36,971 bases of DNA from Candidatus Colimonas fimequi (GTDB lineage: Bacteria > Bacillota > Clostridia > Peptostreptococcales > Anaerovoracaceae). The stretch spans positions 1 to 36,971 of the forward strand of contig JAGHTQ010000177.1 of the NCBI GenBank assembly GCA_018065295.1, written 5' to 3'. Positions 1 to 8,467 of the stretch are shown here, in pieces; within the stretch, counting starts at the first letter, position 1; each line of letters starts with the position of its first letter. The position numbers and the translations under genes are program-made. The notes beneath the pieces are model-generated. The model was not told where the DNA came from and did no database searches. It worked only from the letters and a program-made list of their open reading frames with translations.

Positions 1-864
1 AACTTCCACTCCCTTCATAACAGCCACCTACTAAAGATTGAAATCGTTAGTCACACCCTTGCCGCCAATATTCTGGGCCAGCTAAAGGAGCTTGAAATAA
101 ACATCTGGAATTTCTTCAACAGACTTAACCTCCTCAGTAGCATAGATTTCAATTCCGTATTCAGCCTGAATCTTGTTAAGAATATCAAGGCCTCTTCTGC
201 CACGCTGTCTCTTGAGTGTATCTGATGAATCTGCGATATGCTGCAGTTCAAGAAGAACGAACTCTGGGATCACAATAGGACCCTCAATAAAACCAGTTCT
301 CATTATATCGGAAATACGTCCGTCTATAATAACGCTTGTATCGAATATCTTCGGTGTGTATTCACCCTTGTTCTTGCCTCTGCCTGTTGCGGCAGCAATA
401 ACCTTAGGGCTGGCAATAAGGTTTCTAACATCTTTAACCTTTCGCGTTGCAATAATAATTCCCAAATATCCCAGTATGATATATGTAACGATATTAAGTA
501 TTACATCCATGTACGGGATAGTGATACCAACATAGATCTGACTTATCAGATAGGCAATAATGAGACCTGCGATAAGTCCGATTGTTCCTGCGAAGAGTTC
601 GTTTGTTGAAATCTTCTGCAGGTCAGATTCTATGCTTCCTGCAACGGCTGTACTCCTCTTCTCCAGAGCGGGTGTAAGTCTGAAAAATAAAACACTGAAA
701 ATAATTACAAATAATGCACCAATGCATACATCCTGCATGGTATTAAACTGTACCCACTCAGCATGACCACTCTTGGTCAGTATGAATTTAGTAAGAGTAA
801 AGATTCCGAATCCGAAGATGGCGCCTGCAACTGCGAAAAAGGTTCTAACCAGTTTCCTGAGCAT
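1..864 (-). CDS. YacL-like membrane-anchored PIN/TRAM protein, 3' end outside window, three in-frame TAG codons
   Basis: Putative PIN-fold nuclease anchored in the membrane. The N-terminal half has about four hydrophobic segments (residues about 8-30, 45-62, 92-112, 118-138), followed by a PIN domain starting at KIFDTSVIIDGRI (about 172) with the acidic residues of the PIN site. This is the architecture of Bacillus YacL. The ATG at 864 follows AAAGGAGG at a good distance. The frame meets TAG at 84-82, then continues as LAQNIGGKGVTNDFNL, two adjacent TAG codons (33-28) and VAVMKGVEV. This matches, residue for residue, the PIN block KLLKLAQ...TNDFNLNKVA..GV.V, with TAG standing where the family usually has K/R, N and K/R. 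The TRAM domain would lie beyond base 1. I therefore treat it as one gene rather than a 260-residue truncated protein. The identity is fairly sure; the meaning of the TAG codons is not. Confidence 0.75.
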
Positions 865-1059
865 TTATTATCCTCCTTTCCTCTAAATTTCCCTCATTTT
901 GTTGCCAGGCCATACGCATTTAGTATATCACAATTCCTATACCTATCCAACGAATTGTGTTACAATTATTACACATTCATCACAGTAGAATCACATTGTT
1001 ATTCTATCATTATGATAGAGAAAAATAGATTTCATCTTTTAAGAGAACGGAGGCACTAT

Positions 1060-1731
1060 ATGGCAAGAATACTCGTAGTAGATGATGAACAGAAGATTAG
1101 AGAAGTAATACGCGAATACTCAGAATTCAACGGTCACGAAGTGACAGAGGCTGCCGATGGAATGATCGCAGTAGGCCTTTGCAAGCTCAACGACTACGAT
1201 CTGATTGTAATGGACATAATGATGCCGAAACTTGACGGTTTCTCAGCATCTAAGGAAATAAGAAAGACTAAGGATATCCCTATCATCATGCTCAGCGCAC
1301 GCGGCGAAGAATACGATAAGCTTCACGGCTTTGACCTTGGCATTGATGACTACGTTGTTAAGCCTTTTAGCCCTAAGGAACTGATGGCTAGAATCAACGC
1401 AGTATTATCAAGAAAGTCCGCTAGCCAGAAGGCTCCTGCTGGCATCATGGCATTCGACGGTCTTGAGATCAACATTCCAGCAAGAACTGTTACAGTTGAC
1501 GGACAGAAGGTTGAACTTACACCTAAGGAATACGACCTGCTGTTCTATCTTGTTGAGAACAAGAACATCGCCCTTTCAAGAGACAAGCTCCTTTCAGATA
1601 TCTGGGGATACGATTTCTTCGGCGACGACAGAACAATCGACACTCACATTAAGAACCTGAGAAATAACCTTGGTAAATACCGTGACTACATCGTTACATT
1701 AAGAGGGGTAGGTTATAAATTTGAAGCATAA
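1060..1731 (+). CDS. OmpR/PhoB-family response regulator
   Basis: DNA-binding response regulator of 223 residues. The receiver domain (about 1-120) has the acidic pair D8-D9, phospho-acceptor D52 in IVMDIMMP, the S79 switch residue and K101 in VVKPFSP. A winged-helix trans_reg_C domain (about 130-222) follows, with LTPKEYDLLFYL and the terminal RGVGYKFE signature. The frame is open further upstream, but the start at 1060 is chosen because ACGGAGG sits just before it and MARILVVDDE is the normal receiver N-terminus. The sensor kinase overlaps its last 11 bases, so the two are almost certainly cotranscribed and translationally coupled. The stimulus and the target genes cannot be told from sequence. 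Confidence 0.92.
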   Translation: MARILVVDDEQKIREVIREYSEFNGHEVTEAADGMIAVGLCKLNDYDLIVMDIMMPKLDGFSASKEIRKTKDIPIIMLSARGEEYDKLHGFDLGIDDYVVKPFSPKELMARINAVLSRKSASQKAPAGIMAFDGLEINIPARTVTVDGQKVELTPKEYDLLFYLVENKNIALSRDKLLSDIWGYDFFGDDRTIDTHIKNLRNNLGKYRDYIVTLRGVGYKFEA

Positions 1732-3232
1732 ACTGGACCTTAAGAGCTTAATATTTAAGACCTGGGCATATTTCGTCCTGTTCACACTGGTCCTGGTTAT
1801 TATTATCTGGAGTCTTCAGGTGCTCTTTTTGAACAACTTCTACGAGAGCATGAAGATTCGTCAGACCAACACCGCCATTGAGGCACTGACAACGGCTCAC
1901 GCCGAGAAGCGTTCGCCTCAGTTTATGGAGCGCGTTGAAGACCTGGCTAACGACAACGACCTTTACGTTTATCTGATTAATAACGATGGTAAGACTATGG
2001 CTTTCCAGCCATACGACGAGGTGTCTGGAGCTGGTCACTATTACGACCAAATTGAAACCCTAGATAAGTACCTGGCTAAGTCTGACAAGAAGAGCGTCAT
2101 GCTGAGAATCAAGGGAATCGATAACACCAAGGAAGTTCTGTCATATGCCAGCTACCTGCAGCGACAGGGACGAATTTCCTACAGCGTGTATCTGTTCTCC
2201 CCACTCTGGCCGGTTAATTCAACCATGCGGATTCTCACCTTCCAGATGATATACGTCACGCTGATTGCCCTTCTCTTCGCAGGATTGTTATCACTTTACC
2301 TGTCCAGAAGAATCACAAGGCCAATCAGACTTATTGCAAGATCCGCCGAGAGACTTGGCGCCGGCGAGTACGGCATCGTATTCAAGGGTGGACATTACAC
2401 AGAGATCAACAATCTGGCTGACACACTCACCCAGACATCCATTGAACTTGAGAAGTCGGCAGCATCTCAGAAGGACCTGGTTGCTAACGTATCTCACGAC
2501 CTTAAGACTCCGCTGACCATGATCAAGTCTTACGCGGAGATGATCCGTGACCTGTCAGGGGACAACCCTGTCAAGAGAGAACAGCACCTTCAGGTTATCA
2601 TCGATGAGACAGATAGACTCAACTCTTTGGTTAACGACCTGCTGACTGTTTCCAAGATGCAGTCAAATAAGATTGAACTGGACATCCACGAATTCAACCT
2701 GACTAAGGCTGCACAGTCCATCGTGAATACATTCGCTATTCGCGAAGAGGACGGCTACCACGTTAACTTCAGCTGCCCATCAGAATTCTATGTGAGCGGC
2801 GACGAAGATAGAATCAAACAGGTAATTTCAAACCTTATCGGCAACGCTATCAAGTTCTGCGGAGAAGACAGAACAGTAAACGTCTCACTTAAGAGACGCG
2901 GCTTCAACAAGGTCTTCTTCAGCGTTGAGGATAACGGCGTCGGTATCGCAGAAGACGAGCTGGAACACGTTTGGGAGAGATATTACAAGGCAAGTTCTAA
3001 CATGGTTAGAACTACTGAAGGCTCAGGCCTTGGCCTTTCTATTTGCAAAGAAATCCTGGTCCTCCACAAGGCCGAATACGGGGTTGACAGTACCCTTGGC
3101 AAGGGTACAATGTTCTGGTTTGAACTTAACCTGACACAGATTGATGAGACTCCAGTTGCACCGCAGTTTACTTTGGTCGATGGTAGTTTCACCGTAATAG
3201 AAGACAAGAAAGAAGAACAAGACGATGAGTAA
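1721..3232 (+). CDS. Two-component sensor histidine kinase
   Basis: Membrane sensor kinase of 503 residues and partner of the preceding regulator. There is a transmembrane helix at about 12-36, an extracytoplasmic sensor region at about 37-168, a second helix at about 170-195 and a HAMP domain at about 196-250. HisKA carries phospho-acceptor H259 in NVSHDLKTPL. HATPase_c has the N box (SNLIGNAIKF, about 370), G1 (EDNGVGIAEDE, about 403) and G2 (GSGLGLSICKE, about 434). The start appears to be TTG at 1721, inside the end of the regulator gene, behind a modest GGTAGG. The acidic tail after about residue 480 is not part of the kinase fold. Its TAA lies within an ATGAGTAA overlap with the PHP gene. 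All catalytic motifs are present, so it should be active. Confidence 0.9.
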   Translation: MKHKLDLKSLIFKTWAYFVLFTLVLVIIIWSLQVLFLNNFYESMKIRQTNTAIEALTTAHAEKRSPQFMERVEDLANDNDLYVYLINNDGKTMAFQPYDEVSGAGHYYDQIETLDKYLAKSDKKSVMLRIKGIDNTKEVLSYASYLQRQGRISYSVYLFSPLWPVNSTMRILTFQMIYVTLIALLFAGLLSLYLSRRITRPIRLIARSAERLGAGEYGIVFKGGHYTEINNLADTLTQTSIELEKSAASQKDLVANVSHDLKTPLTMIKSYAEMIRDLSGDNPVKREQHLQVIIDETDRLNSLVNDLLTVSKMQSNKIELDIHEFNLTKAAQSIVNTFAIREEDGYHVNFSCPSEFYVSGDEDRIKQVISNLIGNAIKFCGEDRTVNVSLKRRGFNKVFFSVEDNGVGIAEDELEHVWERYYKASSNMVRTTEGSGLGLSICKEILVLHKAEYGVDSTLGKGTMFWFELNLTQIDETPVAPQFTLVDGSFTVIEDKKEEQDDE

Positions 3233-4055
3233 ATGTTTAATTGACTGTGATTTTCATACGCACACAGGATTCAGCGACGACTGCTACGTTGAATTCGATA
3301 CAATGATTGAAGGCGCTATTGCCGCTGGAATCAAGACTCTTGCAGTTACAGACCACTATGATCCTGGCTATCCCGATCCAGAATTCCCGTTCACTTTGGA
3401 ATTCGACGAATACCACAAGACACTTAACGAGGCACGTGAGCGTTACGAAGGTATCATCGATATTCGCAAGGGTATGGAGATTGGTATCTGGGGCGGCATG
3501 TTCGACGAGAAGACTAGCAATCTTCAGGAAGCTGACAGAGCCGTTAACGCTAATGATCACGACTACATCATCGGATCATTTCACTGCATGAGGAAGGACG
3601 ATTTATATCGTTACGATTTCAGCAAGGCTGATGGTCCTGCGGAACTTGAAGATTTCTATAAGTTCATGTACGAATCACTGTCAGAATATAAGAATTTTGA
3701 CGTAATGGGTCACTTCAGCATCATCGACAGATACATCGGTAAGATTTATGATTACAGTCCTGTTGAAGATACCATCGACGAAATACTGAAGATGCTTATC
3801 GCAGATGGCAAAGGAATTGAAATCAACACTTCAAGTTTCAAGTACGGCACAGGCATCTGGCTGCCAAGAGAGAGCATCCTTAAGAGATACCTTGACCTTG
3901 GTGGTGAAATTCTCACATTCGGCTCTGATGCTCATGAGCCTAAGTACTATCAGTACCACTTTAATGATGCTATAGAGCTTGCTAAATCAATTGGATTCAA
4001 GTACTACTGCACATTTAAGGATCGTAAGCCTGAATTTCACAACATGCCAGAATAA
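3225..4055 (+). CDS. PHP-domain phosphoesterase, histidinol-phosphatase (HisJ-type) family
   Basis: PHP superfamily metal-dependent phosphoesterase of 276 residues. Motifs in order: DFHTHTGFS near the N-terminus, AVTDHYD, MEIG, GSFHC, MGHFS and FGSDAHEP. These are the histidines and aspartates that bind the trinuclear metal centre. The family includes histidinol-phosphate phosphatases, but no his genes are nearby, so the substrate is open. The ATG overlaps the stop of the kinase gene by 8 bases, which suggests coupled translation and a functional link with the two-component system. A strong hairpin terminator follows the gene. Confidence 0.82.
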   Translation: MSKCLIDCDFHTHTGFSDDCYVEFDTMIEGAIAAGIKTLAVTDHYDPGYPDPEFPFTLEFDEYHKTLNEARERYEGIIDIRKGMEIGIWGGMFDEKTSNLQEADRAVNANDHDYIIGSFHCMRKDDLYRYDFSKADGPAELEDFYKFMYESLSEYKNFDVMGHFSIIDRYIGKIYDYSPVEDTIDEILKMLIADGKGIEINTSSFKYGTGIWLPRESILKRYLDLGGEILTFGSDAHEPKYYQYHFNDAIELAKSIGFKYYCTFKDRKPEFHNMPE

Positions 4056-4071
4056 AACAACATTGATACAA

Positions 4072-4110
4072 AAAAACTCCGAAGGATCGACCCTTCGGAG
4101 TTTTTATTTT
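4072..4110. terminator. Bidirectional rho-independent terminator
   Basis: Perfect stem CTCCGAAGG / CCTTCGGAG with a short loop, flanked by an A run on the left and TTTTTATTTT on the right. It ends the plus-strand regulator-kinase-PHP operon. It can also serve the minus-strand aminotransferase gene that converges on it. Confidence 0.9.
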
Positions 4111-4186
4111 GGAGTTCACTAAGCTTATATCATGTGTGATTTCCACTGATATTATGCTCTTTATTGCCAATTTATGCAAGTATTTA

Positions 4187-5275
4187 TTATGCGAGTACTT
4201 CCTTTAATACTTCCAGGAATACCTTGCAGTCGTCTGGATAAATTTCGCCCATGTTAGCAACCTGGAACATTCCCATTGCTTCGAACTTGCCCTTACCAGC
4301 ATATACTGTGTAGCCCTTAGCATCCAGTGCTTCGATGAATGCGTTCAGATCCTTACCTTCTGGAAGGAATACTGAAGTTACTGTGCTTGACATCTTATCT
4401 TCGTCGATGAGGAACTTAAGACCCATTTCCTTCATGCCAGCTCTCAGGATACCAGCACATTCCTTATATCTAGCATTTCTAGCTTCGATTCCGCCATCAG
4501 CCAGAGCGTTGTCAAGAGCAACGTCCAGAGCCCAGAACAGGTTAACGTTTGGAGTGTTAGGAGTCTGGTTGCAAGCTTCAGCCTTCTGATAGTGCTTAGC
4601 CAGGTTCAGGTATACGTTCTTACCCATTTCTGGAGTCAGAGTATCCATAGCTGCCTTCTTACCGCAGATGTAAGCTGAACCAGGGTATGCGCCCAGGCAC
4701 TTGCCGCCTACTGATGTAGCGAATGTAATGTTCATAGCCTTGATGTCGATGATTTCACCAGCTGCTGCTGATACGCAGTCAACGTGATACCACTTGTCAT
4801 ACTTCTTAGCCAGATCACCAACAGCCTGTACTGGGTTGATCATGCAAGTTGAAGTTTCGTGGAATACCATTGCGATAACCTTGATTGCAGGGTCAGCCTT
4901 AAGAGCTTCTTCTACCTTAGCAAGGTCAGGTTCTTCTGCCCATTCGAATTCACAGTCAACGAGTGGAATGTTGTACTTCTGGATGATCTCAAGAAGTCTG
5001 TTACCGAATTCGCCGTTTCTGATAAGGAGAATCTTCTCGCCTTCGTTGAAGATTGATGACAGAACTGTTTCGTTTGCTGATGTACCTGAACCTGAGATCA
5101 GAACTGATCTGTATTCTTCGTCAGCCTTGAACAGCTGGTTGATCTTAGCTGTTGTTCTAGCGAAGAGTTCTTCGAATTCAGGGCTTCTATGGCAAATGTC
5201 ATAGTGTGTCAGAGCCTGTCTTACGTTTTCCTTTACCATAATTGGACCTGGGCTGAATAATTTAGGTGCGCTCAT
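4187..5275 (-). CDS. Class V PLP-dependent aminotransferase, PhnW-like
   Basis: Fold-type I aminotransferase of 362 residues. The N-terminal FSPGPIMV, the DICHRSPEF motif (about 26-34), the SGSGTSANE phosphate-binding loop (61-69), D166 in WYHVDCVSA (pyridine-nitrogen contact) and K192 in GGKCLGAYPG (Schiff-base lysine) fit the 2-aminoethylphosphonate:pyruvate transaminase (PhnW) branch of class V. Alanine/serine:glyoxylate transaminases are the nearest alternative. No other phosphonate genes are visible, so the substrate is only suggested. The start at 5275 follows GAAAGGAAG. Glycerol kinase lies 76 bases upstream on the same strand without a clear terminator between them, so they may be cotranscribed. 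Confidence 0.78.
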   Translation of the reverse strand: MSAPKLFSPGPIMVKENVRQALTHYDICHRSPEFEELFARTTAKINQLFKADEEYRSVLISGSGTSANETVLSSIFNEGEKILLIRNGEFGNRLLEIIQKYNIPLVDCEFEWAEEPDLAKVEEALKADPAIKVIAMVFHETSTCMINPVQAVGDLAKKYDKWYHVDCVSAAAGEIIDIKAMNITFATSVGGKCLGAYPGSAYICGKKAAMDTLTPEMGKNVYLNLAKHYQKAEACNQTPNTPNVNLFWALDVALDNALADGGIEARNARYKECAGILRAGMKEMGLKFLIDEDKMSSTVTSVFLPEGKDLNAFIEALDAKGYTVYAGKGKFEAMGMFQVANMGEIYPDDCKVFLEVLKEVLA

Positions 5276-5351
5276 TTTGATTACTTCCTTTCAAATGAAA
5301 AATATTTAAGGTTTATTTGTTATATGTAAGTTTTATTGTTTGTCAATAATT

Positions 5352-6848
5352 CTATTCTTCTGACCAGTTCTTAGCTCTCTCTACAGCTCTGTGCCAGTTG
5401 TAGAGGAGAGATTCTCTCTCGTCAACGCTCATCTTAGGCTCGTATCTCTTAGCAAGCTTCCATGTTCTCTCAAGCTCGTTAATTGAATTGAATTCGCCGA
5501 TACCAAGAGCTGCCAGCTGTGCTGCTCCAAGAGCTGTTGTATCCTTGATAACTGGAACGTCTACAGGAATACCCATCAGGTCTGCCTGGAACTGCATGAG
5601 GAAGTTGTTAGCTGAAGCTCCGCCGTCAACTCTCATAATTGAAATAGGCATTCCCGAATCCATATTCATTACGTCAAGGTTATCCTTGATCTGATAAGCA
5701 GTTGATTCAAGTGTTGCTCTAACAATGTGTTCTCTAGTAGTACCACCAGTGATACCAACCATTGTTCCTCTAGCGTATGAATCCCAGTGTGGTGCAGCAA
5801 GTCCTGTGAATGCAGGAACGAAATATACACCGCCATTTGAGCCAGCTCTATAAGCCATCTCTTCTGTCTGAGCTGCATTATCGATAATCTTAATGCCATC
5901 TCTCAGCCACTGAGTTGCTGCGCCAGTGATATAAACACCACCGTCAAGAGCGAATGTCATCTTATTGTTAAGTCTCCATGCTACTGTTGTGAGCAGGCCA
6001 TCCTTAGAATATACAGCCTTATCACCAGTGTTCATGAGCATGAAGCCGCCTGTACCATATGTACACTTAGTTGCACCCGGCTTGAAGCATGCCTGACCAA
6101 ACAGTGCTGCCTGCTGGTCAACAACTGAACCTGAAATAGGAATTCTAGCTCCGCAGAAATCCAGTGGATCAGTTTCGCCGTAAACCTGTGCACTATCACA
6201 AATCTCAGGAAGGATTGACTTGTCAATTCCCAGAATGTCCAGAATTTCGTCATCCCACTTGCCTGTGTGAATATTAAGCATCATTGTTCTTGATGCTGTT
6301 GATGCATCTGTAACATGAACACGACCGTGTGTCATCTTCCAGATAAGCCATGTATCGAGAGTACCAGCCAGAGCTCTTCCAGCCTTGATCTTATCCTTAA
6401 CGCCTTCAACATTATCAATGATCCACTTGATCTTAGGACCACTGAAATATGAATCAGCCATGAGACCTGTCTTCTCCCTTATCATTTCCCCATACTGAGC
6501 AGTGAGTTCGTCAGCATATCTTGCCATTCTTCTATCCTGCCAAACGATAGCATTGTAGAATGGCTGGCCAGTTACACTGTCCCACATCATTACTGTCTCG
6601 CCCTGGTTATCAAGACCAATGCAAGCAACATCTGATGCGTCTACACCACCAATTTCAAGAGCCATGTTCATAGACTCCATAACTCTCTGCCAGAGTTCAA
6701 GTGGGTCATGTTCTACGCAGCCTGGCTTCGGATAATGCTGCGTGTGTTCCTTATAACCTCTCGCAACAATGTTCCAGTTCTCATCAAGAAGCAACGTAGT
6801 TGTACCTGTTGTTCCCTGGTCCAATCCGATGTAATACTTCTTCTTCAT
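5352..6848 (-). CDS. glpK: Glycerol kinase
   Basis: Phosphorylates glycerol to sn-glycerol 3-phosphate with ATP. At about 498 residues it has normal family length. Visible motifs are the phosphate-binding DQGTTGTT at the N-terminus, the VEHDPLELW signature, WQDRR, CTYGTGGFMLMNTG, GAATQWLRDG (adenine site) and VDGGASANNFLMQFQAD (FGGY signature). The ATG at 6848 is preferred over the TTG two codons earlier because AGGAAGGA is 8 bases upstream of it. The gene ends in TAG, with a TGA three codons on. The AraC regulator lies 51 bases upstream in the same direction and is a likely operon partner. No glpF or glpD is in the window. Confidence 0.95.
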   Translation of the reverse strand: MKKKYYIGLDQGTTGTTTLLLDENWNIVARGYKEHTQHYPKPGCVEHDPLELWQRVMESMNMALEIGGVDASDVACIGLDNQGETVMMWDSVTGQPFYNAIVWQDRRMARYADELTAQYGEMIREKTGLMADSYFSGPKIKWIIDNVEGVKDKIKAGRALAGTLDTWLIWKMTHGRVHVTDASTASRTMMLNIHTGKWDDEILDILGIDKSILPEICDSAQVYGETDPLDFCGARIPISGSVVDQQAALFGQACFKPGATKCTYGTGGFMLMNTGDKAVYSKDGLLTTVAWRLNNKMTFALDGGVYITGAATQWLRDGIKIIDNAAQTEEMAYRAGSNGGVYFVPAFTGLAAPHWDSYARGTMVGITGGTTREHIVRATLESTAYQIKDNLDVMNMDSGMPISIMRVDGGASANNFLMQFQADLMGIPVDVPVIKDTTALGAAQLAALGIGEFNSINELERTWKLAKRYEPKMSVDERESLLYNWHRAVERAKNWSEE

Positions 6849-6899
6849 TTGCAATTCCTTCCTTCGATAAATACTCTAGTTGTTCTATATGTATTGTCA

Positions 6900-7781
6900 T
6901 CAGTTGTCAGTAGAAATGTAATCATCGATCTTCGAATAATCAAGTCTACTAAAAAGGTTCTTTCTGAATTCACCTGATGAACAGTGAATCAGTTTCTTGT
7001 ACATTCGATTCATGTGTGCATGATCGAAGAATCCGCTATCAATAGCAATATCGACCAGCAGCATGTTTCTGTCTTCGATAATCTTATCCATAGAAATCTG
7101 AAGACGAATTATCTGTGAAAAAAGCTTCGGTGAAACACCTACGCACTTCTCGAATGCCTTACCAATGTGTCTTGAAGTGAAACCGGTTTCTTCAGCCAGG
7201 GCTTCCACCTTGATATTACCCTGTGTCTGGAATATTCTCTCAGTACAGTATTTAACCAGATATTTGTTGGTTTCTGTTCTGAAATTTACTCTTATCACCT
7301 TAGATATAAGTCTGATACGTTCAGTAAGCTCGGTTTCTCTCTCAAGAATTGATACAATCTGATCTCCCCAAGGAACAGTTCCCTGAAGTGGAATCGCTCT
7401 GTTTGCAATACTTCCAGCAGTTTCGCCAATGAGACCATTGCCGATTCCTGGAAGGAATCGCATTATTATATAGTATTCGTCAGGATTAATGACAATCTTC
7501 TTGATTTCATCAGTAACCCCGCAAAGATATGCCTTGGTTTTATCCTGGTTAGCAGAAAATACCAGAGCCATGCAGCCATCGGGTACGATAGGCACAGTCT
7601 GCGGATCTTCAGCCCTTGAACTGATGTAGTAAATGTCTGCAACCGTTGTATATAGAGGATGTCCGAAAGCCACATCAATCCTCTTCATCTCCAGTCCTTC
7701 GTCATCAAATACCAGTGGTTCGTATTGAGTTTTCTCTTCATTCGGAGCTAAATACTGCTTCCTGCTTATTACAAATGACAT
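6900..7781 (-). CDS. AraC-family transcriptional regulator
   Basis: Transcription factor of 293 residues. The N-terminal domain (about 1-180) carries a VPDGCMALVF segment, typical of the DUF6597-like sensory domain found in some AraC regulators. The C-terminal AraC DNA-binding domain (about 195-285) has two helix-turn-helix units: KVEALAEETGFTSRHIGKAF and DIAIDSGFFDHAHMNRMYKK. The start at 7781 follows GGAAGGG. It is the first gene of a probable pair with glpK. Control of glycerol use is inferred only from that position. It ends with two consecutive TGA codons, the only TGA terminator in the window. Confidence 0.85.
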   Translation of the reverse strand: MSFVISRKQYLAPNEEKTQYEPLVFDDEGLEMKRIDVAFGHPLYTTVADIYYISSRAEDPQTVPIVPDGCMALVFSANQDKTKAYLCGVTDEIKKIVINPDEYYIIMRFLPGIGNGLIGETAGSIANRAIPLQGTVPWGDQIVSILERETELTERIRLISKVIRVNFRTETNKYLVKYCTERIFQTQGNIKVEALAEETGFTSRHIGKAFEKCVGVSPKLFSQIIRLQISMDKIIEDRNMLLVDIAIDSGFFDHAHMNRMYKKLIHCSSGEFRKNLFSRLDYSKIDDYISTDN

Positions 7782-7976
7782 TTGTACCCTTCCAAATAGT
7801 AAAAAACGGAATAGTGGTTTCTTTCAATTTAATGATAACATTGTATGAATATAAGGTCAATGTCTTGTTTTTCCTATCCCTTCGTACTTATGTTTGTGTA
7901 TAATTCTAGTATCTGTTGATAGTGTGGCGATATAGCTAAACTAGTTACACTGTTGAATATAGGAGGACTTAGCCAG

Positions 7977-8375
7977 ATGGAAGCATTAATGGGTATGGAT
8001 CCTGATAAGATGGTCATCGTACTTCCATCAGGATTGGTCGCAATGTATGCGATAATCACAATACAGAAATCACTTTCTCAGAAGGACAATAAATATCTTG
8101 GAATGATAATTCCAGTAGCTTGCTTCATTGCAGCTACAATACTCGCCGTTAGACCAATGCTCATCACAACTCCAGGAGAGATTGCAGGTCTTGGCTCATA
8201 CTGTTTGAGAATGTGGTTAACATTTAACATTCCTACAATAATCTTCACTTTTTCTTACATATATACAAGAAGAAGAGAGAAGGCTTGGAAGGAAGAAGTC
8301 GCTAGATGGGAAGCTGAGCAGGCAGCTGAAGGCAATGCCGACTCACCGTCTGAAACAGACGTGACAACTGAATAG
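7977..8375 (+). CDS. Small membrane protein of unknown function
   Basis: Protein of 132 residues that I do not recognise. It has three hydrophobic segments (about 12-30, 42-62 and 78-102), the last followed by a positively charged stretch (TRRREKAW) and an acidic, cytoplasmic-looking tail. The start at 7977 follows AGGAGG by ten bases. It lies just upstream of the amino-acid permease on the same strand and could be an accessory to it. It ends in TAG. Reading through would add 17 residues before TAA. Confidence 0.65.
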   Translation: MEALMGMDPDKMVIVLPSGLVAMYAIITIQKSLSQKDNKYLGMIIPVACFIAATILAVRPMLITTPGEIAGLGSYCLRMWLTFNIPTIIFTFSYIYTRRREKAWKEEVARWEAEQAAEGNADSPSETDVTTE

Positions 8376-8436
8376 GAACGCGACACCTTTGCACATGATT
8401 ATAAACGGTCAGTTGTTATCGTTTTATAATAGTATT

Positions 8437-8464
8437 ATTCATTATTTTTTATTCATTATTTTTT
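8437..8464. repeat. Tandem direct repeat, 2 x 14 bp, in the permease leader
   Basis: Two exact copies of ATTCATTATTTTTT, at 8437-8450 and 8451-8464, sit immediately before the AGG and the first ATG of the permease gene. A TATAAT hexamer at 8425-8430 lies just upstream without an obvious -35. The duplication changes the spacing between a possible -10 and the start codon. Confidence 0.85.
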
Positions 8465-8467
8465 AGG

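Noticed and set aside
763..1059. Long N-terminal extension of the response regulator
   Set aside because: It runs through the divergent promoter region and into the YacL-like gene; the receiver domain starts at 1060 after a clear ribosome site.
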